In this document: one piece after another, positions 56,907-64,000 of the stretch
Position numbering within the stretch: the stretch's first letter is position 1
How the letters are laid out: each line of letters opens with the position of its first letter
From: Anniella stebbinsi
Lineage: Eukaryota; Chordata; Lepidosauria; Squamata; Anniellidae
Length of the DNA: 64,000 nt
Reading direction: 5' to 3'
NCBI GenBank assembly: GCA_029215795.1
Contig: JARDYH010000002.1
Span: forward strand, 62,101,001 to 62,165,000
Program-made: the position numbers and the translations under genes
Notes under the pieces: generated by a model
Seen by the model: the letters and a program-made list of their open reading frames with translations, nothing else
Told to the model about the DNA's origin: nothing
Database searches by the model: none

Positions 56907-57939
56907 TGCACAGAGACCACGAAGAAGAACTGCCTGAAAATGACTTATTTCTGTGTGAAAGCTCTCTGACTCTTTTAGATTTGTGTGAATTTTTAAGGTT
57001 AAGTTCTATTTGACTACCCTTCAACAGCTGCACAGTAAGGATGGAACTAGATTTGAAGAGGGAAACATACCGTTTCCCTTGTAAGGATAATGCACTCTTG
57101 CCTCACCAGCCAGTCTATCCCCTGAGCCTTTTCCCTCTTTAGCCAGACTCCCTACTTCCGGTTTCAGAGTAGGGTGTCCACTTACACATGACCAGAAAAG
57201 AGGACAAAAGAAGGTATAGATTTGCATAAAATTTGCATTTGCTAATACATATATGTATAGATGCTAACTTAGAAATGTATTAATATAATATAAATGGAAA
57301 TGCAATATAGTTCACCCAAGTGGGGAAGGATGGGCACGGGTGACCTGTGTGCCTATTCAGTCGGATGTCCAGGGGCTAAGTGTGGATGGGCAACTTCAAG
57401 GCTTCCCCCACTTTCCCTTCTTATAGTTCTATGTCTTTAAACAGGCCTTAGACTGTACAGCCCTTCAAACAGGGGATGCCTCCAAATAGAAGTCTGTTCT
57501 CTAATACCCCCTCAAAGAGAGGGTAAAGTAGGACACATAGACACCCTTTTTCAGAGTATGGTTGAGGGGTGCAGGATAACCTGGGGAACATTTGCATGGG
57601 AGGAACAGTGAGCAGGGAAAGGATTAAGCATCTCTTCTTCCTACCCATTGATTCTATTCTGCTAGCGTTCCTCAGTCGTGCATTGTTGTTATCTCAGCAA
57701 ATGCATGGTTGGGATCACTATAACATCTAGTTCCATTCTAAGCCACCTATCTCTATATTCCAGCTCTCCATATGCCTCAGTTTATTAGGATTTTGGTAGA
57801 TTTTGTTTATCCACTTCTACTTGGCAACAATCTCACAGTATAACCTCAATCCTGTCTCCTAGAATAGAATAATCAAGACTATATTGTTGCTTTTAGGGGG
57901 GACCAGAAAATTCAGTCTTAAGTCTCAGAATTCAAAAAG

Positions 57940-58360
57940 AAATTGACATTATTTTCTAGAATAATGGGGCTTCTTTTAGTTCCAATGGAATCTATCTTTA
58001 AATCTTCCTTAGACAAACAGGTAGTTGAGGTGGAGAAGCATATATATAGAAATGGGTTCCATGCAATTCTCAGGAACCTAACTAAATATTTGCTACATAG
58101 TCAAAACAATATGTCCTTGATTAGAGATGGTCAATTGGCAGATCACAACCTGGATCCAGCCTGAAAACAATTTTATCTGCTCCCTCTGCCCAATCCATGA
58201 AGTCCCACCAAATCTGAATCAAGATACGATGGTTTTTAAGCTGGTCTACAATTTCATTTGTTTGGAAAATAAAAAGGGTTTCAGATTGCAAGGGAGGGAG
58301 ATAGATTCCACAATTCAATTCTATACCTCTTCTTTATATTTCATATACACGGTGTAAATT
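57940..58360 (+). other. Unassigned open frames, possibly an old LINE remnant
   Basis: Two overlapping frames (57943-58164 and 58127-58357) read as ordinary protein-like sequence with a segment ENNFICSLCPIHEVPPNLNQ that recalls the L1 ORF1 RNA-binding region, but the match is too weak to name. Confidence 0.2.
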
Positions 58361-59174
58361 GACATAGTTGTATGCAATGTTATGCCACAACTCCATAACT
58401 ATGATGCCCTTGATGCTTGATGGTGCCGACATTGTGGACCCTAACTATTCATAAGGGGTTGGTTTGTGCAGCAAAATATACTTCCAGTTCCCAGACTTTT
58501 GTCTGAGGAATAAAGTGGTCCCTGTCTTAAAGTCTCATTTTCTAATGTTTTGTAGTTCAAGTATGTGAATTTGCAAGCTATTTGGCTTTAGCTTGCATTA
58601 TGTCCAATAAAAAAGTTCTCTTGAGGACAACAACAATAATAATAATGACTGAAATAATTGTACTACAAGGAAATCAATGAAATATTGTATCAGTTTAGTG
58701 AACTAGGCCGCAAAATGAAAATGACACTGTCTACTTTGGACTGAAACTACCAGCTAACAACACAAGGATCTGAGGAAGAATTTTTTTAAAATAAAAAAAA
58801 ACTAACCATACACTGTAGCGTAAGACATTTCATAATCTGATGAAGTAGTTGAAATGTCTATGAAAAAAATAAATTAGGTCACAATATTAAAACAATAAAA
58901 AACATGGAAATATTTGACAAGATTGTAAAACATATGATTCCTCCAAAATTGATTTCTACAGACAGTTATTAAAATGATGTGACTAGGGAACTTCCTTACC
59001 ATTCAGTGCTACGAACGAATCTGAAAAAAGAGAAAGGGGAGGAAGTGGGAGGGGAAAGAATTATTTCTAATATCCTTCTATGTTCTCTATCCACAAAACC
59101 TCATATACATCTTTACTATTCTTCCATATTGTTGCATTATCTAGTCTTGAAATCAGGCTATCTGTGTTGAATGA

Positions 59175-59530
59175 GTAGGTTGGCATGACACAACAGTCTA
59201 CTGTGGCTTAATTTACTTGTGGGGGCATTCTGTTGTGCCATGTCCCTGTGGGTGCCATTTCTGCGTGGTGCCCATAGGCACTCAAAATTACAGTAGCTTG
59301 CTGTGTTGTGTGAACCCAGGCGAGGTCCATTGTTTGAGGGTTAGAATAACCCTAAAACAAACCATGGGTTATTTGACAGTTGTCTATCCCTTAAATAATC
59401 CCTGCCAACTGGGTATGCACAACATGGCAACCCACAGCAAGCCGGGCACCTGTGAGCACCTGGCATGATGCAATAACCCACAGGGTAAATTAAGCCATGT
59501 TGGCCTGTCATGCCATGTGAACCAGGTTTT
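59175..59530. mobile_element. Palindromic DNA element
   Basis: 'gttggcatgacacaacag' with 'tggcttaatttacttgtggg' at the left is mirrored by 'cacagggtaaattaagccat' with 'gttggcctgtcatgcca' at the right. It is GC-richer than its flanks and encodes nothing recognisable. Confidence 0.65.
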
Positions 59531-60127
59531 TATCTCATACGGTTCTGTGGTTGTTGCATCTTGCCTTAAATAAAAGCTTGTTTCTTTGTAAATAAAGATA
59601 AATACAGAGTTCTTGAACCCAAAGTATCATGTGTTTCAGCAGATGTTAGGTCGATTCATGCATGGAGGGAAAAGGGTCCTCCGACATGCATGCATGGGGA
59701 AGGGTCTTCCACCCAATGCCAAAGTCTGGAGGGTTTGCCAATCTTCTAGAGTGGCATTTCAGTAGGTGTGACGCTTGCAGTTAGTTGAAAAATCACATCT
59801 CTCCCCTGAATTGGAAGTGCCTTCTGCTAGCATATTGCAACATTTGGATCCAAGCCACAGTGTATAGCTTATTCTTCTTGGATCAATAACTCAACACTCT
59901 CTTTGGTACTATCCCAGTTATTTCATATATTGTAGCTTTGATTTTAAAACTGTTAGCTTCTTTGAGAGGTTTTGACCTGAAGAGTGAGGTAAAAAAGTCT
60001 AAAATAAATAAATCCAATTGGGCATTTGAACAGAGCTTATTTATAACCTGAGGTCTTGGTCATTAACACTGATGCCTAGAATACTGAAGTTGTCTTTCCA
60101 TGATCAAAGCTTAGCTTAAGGCAACAA

Positions 60128-60447
60128 TAGGCTGACCATATGAAAACGAGGACAGGGCTCATGTAACTTTAACAGTTGTAGAGAAAAGGGAATTTCAGCT
60201 GGTGTCATTTGTATGCAATTAGTTCCTGATGAAATTCCCTCTTCATCCCAACTGTTAAAGTTGCAGGGGCCCAGCCTTCTTTTGTATATGGTCACTCTAG
60301 TATAATGCCTGCAACTTTAACTGTTGTGATGAAGAGGGAATATCACCAGGAACTAATTGCATACAAATGACCCTGGCTGAAATTCCCTTTTCTCTACCAC
60401 TGTTAAAGTTACAGGAGCCCTGTCCTCCTTTTCATATGGTCAGCCTA
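60128..60447. mobile_element. Foldback hAT-like MITE, copy 9, with perfect 8-bp target duplication
   Basis: TAGGCTGACCATATGAAAA at the left, TTTTCATATGGTCAGCCTA at the right, 320 bp. The 8-bp duplication GGCAACAA is perfect (60120-60127 and 60448-60455). It is closest to copy 2 and retains the central GGTCACTCTAGTATAATGCC. Confidence 0.95.
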
Positions 60448-61540
60448 GGCAACAAGGGATGCAACAAAATATATGAGCGAATCATCAGAAGAACAGAGGG
60501 AATGATGAGGCTAATAATAAAATGGACGACAGTTTTGTATAAGGTAACACTGCTTGGCTCCAGCTGGCTCAATGGCTGCTTCCAAGCCAGGGCCAGGGTC
60601 AGGCATGGAAGTCTTGGCCAAATTCATGAGGGCCTAGTCTGCGCCTCTTAGCAGGAACTGGGGCAGGGCAGGAGGAAGGTGAGTAGGCTGCTTCAAAACA
60701 AATGGGCTTCTGCTTGGGCTTAAGTCTCATAATTAGCTCTATGCATATCCCACTCAGTGTGCAAGATTGATGACTTTAAAATTCCCTTTACGCTGTAAAC
60801 CATTTCACTTATTCTAATATATACCATCCATTAACTCCTTTGAGTCAGCATAACAACTTGGGACTCTGCAGTGCTCTGGGAAGATATTCAAGATCCCTAG
60901 CTGTTGCATATTTAAATAGTTAAATTTCAAATGAAAATTTCACATTCAGTTTTGGCGGAATTCATAAGGAAGAATACGTCTGAAGTGAGATATTCGTTCA
61001 AACTTATGTGCCAATGAGGGTGAAGAATGCAATGAAGGATGTCACGGCCTCTAATTCCAATGTCAACAACTGTGAATACCTGGGAATTATCAGGTTACCA
61101 CTGTAAATTAAGGAGCAGAGCCAGACAGGATCAAGCTCGGTGGCATATTCAGCTACAGGTTGCAATCATCCCGGGACATGGAAATCTGTTTTAGGGGCAT
61201 GAATAAACTTTCCCCAAAAGGTTAAAAGGGCCCGAGATTCCTTATCTTCAAACAGGCTGACGTGGAAGAAAGATAAAGTCACTCGTGGAAAACAAATTGC
61301 AGAAGTTATTTCAATGGTGTTTTATACAGTATGAGTGCTAGTGTTATACATAGCAGGATGAGCTAGTTTTATTTCATCCATTGCCATCAATGGGAAGAGG
61401 TCTATACAGATATGGCTGCTTGGCACTCAACTTAGTGTACTATGTTTTAATCCAAACAGTATGCATTGTAATCCATACAGCACACATTATAATGTCATAG
61501 CTTCTCCTCTTGAATGCATTAAATCAAGGAAGGTATATTA

Positions 61541-62085
61541 CCGTATTTCATCGATTCTAAGACACTCTTTTTCTCCCATATTTACGTGTGTAAAAATGGG
61601 GTGTGTCTTAGAATCGATGGTGTCTTGCAATCGCCGGATTTCTCCCACTGCCTTGGCCTGGGAAGGCTTCAGTACTGGGAAGGAGGCCACGATCTCAGGA
61701 GATCTCGGCCTCCTTCCCAGTACTGAAGCCTTCCCAGGCTGAAGTGGCAGCGATCAAGGTAAGGGGGGAGGGAGGAGGGGGGACTTGCGGTGCCCTAACC
61801 CTCCCCCCTCCATCGCCGTCACCCGTCCTCGCTGCCGCTGCTGCTGCGCCACGCCTCTGGCAATGCTCACCTTGGCCTGGCAAGGCATCATTACTGGGAG
61901 GCCGAGATGAGCGCTGCCAGCAGTGCAGAGCAGCAGCAGCGGCAGCAAGGACGGGCGATGGTGATGGAGGTGAGGAGGGAAGGGCGGAAGGGATGCTGAA
62001 ATTAAGGTGTGTCTTAGAATCGACGCAAAGCTTTTTCCAAGGTGCGTCTTACATTCGATGGCGTCTTACATTCGATGAAATATGG
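61541..62085. mobile_element. DNA element with CCGTATTTCATCGATTC ends and GC-rich core
   Basis: The left CCGTATTTCATCGATTCTAA and the right CATTCGATGAAATATGG are inverted repeats, flanked by TTA or TA on both sides (TTA|CCG and TGG|TAA). 'gtgtcttagaatcgatgg' and 'ggtgtgtcttagaatcgacg' recur near both ends. The core is CpG- and GC-rich and includes a 33-bp perfect hairpin (61656-61688 / 61707-61739). Superfamily not settled. Confidence 0.75.
61656..61739. repeat. 33-bp perfect hairpin inside the GC-rich element
   Basis: The arm GCCTGGGAAGGCTTCAGTAC (continuing to GAGGCC) and its exact reverse complement are separated by 18 nt that themselves partly pair (GATCTC / GAGATC). No mismatch is seen over 33 bp. 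Confidence 0.93.
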
Positions 62086-62454
62086 TAATGTAACCCCAAC
62101 GAATGATGACTTTTTGTACTCAGCAACTCAAGAATGTAGACATCAGCCCTGAAGGCTGGCAAACTCAAGAAACTTCTGAAGTAATCTCATGGACCTCATA
62201 AAGGTGTAAGTTTAACTACTTTATGATTACAGCTTAGCATCCTTAAACCCATTGATACCAGTGGATTTTTTTCCAGATATGTTCAAGATTACTTCTGTAA
62301 CTAAGTTTCCATAAGTAGATTTGAGTCAAAGGTTTACATCCGTAACTAAGTTTCCCAAAACTCAGTAGAATTTACCTCCAAGAATGTAGGATCAACCTAG
62401 AAGTATTTAAAATGTATAGCCATCTTCTTTTTGTCTTTGTCAAATCATACATCA

Positions 62455-62475
62455 TCTCTCTCTCTCTCTCTCTCA
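62455..62475. repeat. (CT)n microsatellite
   Basis: About ten CT dinucleotides. Confidence 0.85.
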
Positions 62476-62999
62476 ACCAATTAAAAGCAATTAAAGTTAT
62501 GAGGATAAGGTTATTTAAGATGAGCTGAAGATGCACCTTGAATTATCCTTAAGTGCTGCTGAAGGAATTAGGATATGGCTGCTTTGTGTAAAGCCATGGC
62601 ACAGAAGCAGTAATTTAAAAGGCTTCTGGCATATGAGCTACTAAATGTTTCTCTTGAGGTTAACTCAGATAGTCTGATCTTAAGAGGTAGAGAAGAAGGT
62701 TACTTCTTCAATGCAGTTCATGAGTTTTGAACATTAAATAATTGGCCATGTGTGTGTTTTTCATCTCAAGGGGCAGATTTGATCTGATAGCTTTATATTA
62801 TCTTGATTTGCTTCTTACTCAACAAGAATGCTGCTGATCTTTTTGTGGCTTCTTGAGGAGCAGGAAACTCTCAATCAAGGCTGGTTAAAGATATCAGAAT
62901 AAGTGGCAAACATACCTTTTGATCCCTAGAGAGGGGATTTGGCACAGGGAAAGGCACCCCACCTGCAACACTGTGTCTTCACTTGCCTAAATTTCCTTC

Positions 63000-63012
63000 C
63001 CCCCCCCCCCCC
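63000..63012. repeat. Poly(C) tract
   Basis: A run of about thirteen C residues. Confidence 0.85.
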
Positions 63013-64000
63013 AACATGCTATGCTGTTTATAAAGAAGGTACCAGGGCAATGTTGCATATGTTGCAGTTCCACATGTGGTTGACCTTGTCAGATTTATAT
63101 AATTAGCCTATACATTAATTGCAGTTGTACAGATTCTTTGTTTTTTAAAAACATGTAGTAGTTCAATTTTATATTTAAAAAGGCCATTTTAATCTTCTCG
63201 AGAACAAACAACTTTGGAACATGCACCGTGAAAAATAGTCGTTCAAACACACATATCCTAACCCCTATTGAAATTCTAAATAACTTGGTTCAGAGTTTGA
63301 GACGTTCTCAGGTAATATGGAGCAGTAACTTATCTCAAGCATCTTGCATAAATTATGAGAACTTCAGAAACCAACATTCTGTTTCTCATTTCTTGTACTG
63401 TGGACTTATTCCTCTTGGAGAAAGACTACTATTCCACAACTTACATGATGTTTTAGACAGTCAATAGAAGTTAAGATCTCCTTGTCCTCCCTACCTCATT
63501 TCCTTTTAGCCAACAGCTTGGTAGACTCATATCTAACTCTATTCATTTAAACACACCTGGATCCAAAACCTGGCTTGAATTACAGGGTGTGTATGTCCCT
63601 GAATAAAATACATAGCCTAAGACAAAATCTAAATCCTTTACTGTAAAAGGATTTACTTTAAAAGTTTGTAGCTGTAATCTGACTCTGAATACATGTTTAT
63701 TGCATCCTAAGAAGGATGAGCCAATAGTTCAGAAGTGAACAATTTTGGCAGAGGACCCAAAGATCCTCCCCTCCTTAACTTTAACATTTTTGAGCTGATC
63801 TGCAGCACATATGAGCTGTAGCTTTAGCACATTTTCTTATTTGAGAATAGTTCACCTTCCTAGTTATGATGATATGATCATGGAGCCAAACAGGGTCAGC
63901 TCCAGTATCGAGGGAGCCTTGGGCAAAGGACCATCGGTGGGCCCCCTCCCACTACTGATGCCTACCTAGGCCCCCTTTTAAAAAAACACACACAAAAGAA

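Larger units (their letters stand above)
50971..56929 (-). mobile_element. Complete DIRS-type tyrosine-recombinase retrotransposon
   Basis: This 5.96-kb element carries all the expected parts of a DIRS element on the minus strand: a Gag-like ORF, an RT/RNase H/methyltransferase-like ORF, an overlapping tyrosine recombinase ORF, inverted terminal repeats at 51023-51160 and 56769-56906, and an internal complementary region at 51274-51367. DIRS elements copy through RNA into circular DNA, and a recombinase inserts that circle without target duplication. None is seen here. All three ORFs are open and the 138-bp repeats read as identical, so insertion was recent. It lies in the SEMA6A intron in the same orientation as the gene. 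Boundaries may be off by a few bases. Confidence 0.95.
37602..64000 (-). other. SEMA6A: Upstream SEMA6A intron (continues past the window)
   Basis: SEMA6A runs right to left, so the sequence above 37602 should be the next intron upstream. I looked for the expected preceding exon (PSI-domain residues around the Cys-Gly-Trp motif) and did not find it, so the intron is at least 26 kb or the exon was missed. The parts not listed as elements (37610-39860, 39890-40470, 48000-49810, 57000-59170, 60450-61530, 62090-64000) are AT-rich and hold no gene I can support. Confidence 0.6.

Noticed and set aside
57943..58357. L1 ORF1 remnant
   Set aside because: One short stretch recalls the L1 RNA-binding region, but no coiled coil or second domain is seen and the match is too weak to call.
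37602..64000. The SEMA6A exon preceding the stalk exon, and its known small alternative exon
   Set aside because: I looked for the PSI-domain Cys-Gly-Trp region and for the short alternative segment on the minus strand and found neither. They probably lie beyond the window.

Overview
The window is vertebrate nuclear DNA, most likely from a squamate reptile (lizard or snake). The evidence is one recognisable host gene cut into widely spaced exons, CR1- and L2-type LINE tails, SINEs of the Sauria SINE kind, and many palindromic hAT-like elements of the sort that fill squamate introns. Nothing bacterial, viral or organellar is visible.

Host gene. Two exons of SEMA6A (semaphorin 6A) lie on the minus strand. 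The terminal coding exon (5185-6374) encodes the end of the juxtamembrane region, the transmembrane helix and the whole cytoplasmic tail. The preceding exon (37437-37601, 165 nt) encodes extracellular stalk. They are separated by a 31-kb intron, and the phases agree (both junctions split a Gly codon after its first base). The 3' UTR runs from 5184 down to perhaps 2175. From 37602 to the right edge I take the sequence to be the next upstream intron, because I could not find the PSI-domain exon here.

Mobile DNA. (1) 50971-56929 is a complete DIRS-type tyrosine-recombinase retrotransposon on the minus strand. It has an intact Gag-like ORF, an RT/RNase H/methyltransferase-like ORF, an overlapping tyrosine recombinase ORF, two 138-bp inverted terminal repeats that read as identical, and an internal complementary region matching both ends. 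It looks young. (2) Nine copies of a 293-320 bp hAT-like foldback element are scattered across the window. Each is built as a palindrome of palindromes, and two have perfect 8-bp target duplications. (3) A second hAT-like family has two copies, one interrupted by a SINE. (4) A 663-bp near-complete palindrome lies at 34835-35497. (5) A 386-bp, very similar inverted repeat (44158-44543 / 47491-47877) flanks an L2/CR1-type LINE with a 537-codon reverse transcriptase ORF. (6) A small ABAB tandem array lies at 43303-44030. Several other LINE tails, SINEs, short palindromic elements and microsatellites fill the rest.

No host gene other than SEMA6A was recognised, and no functional RNA gene was found. 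The unannotated stretches hold old repeat debris and AT-rich intronic sequence. The most distinctive items are the intact DIRS element and the doubly palindromic hAT-like family.
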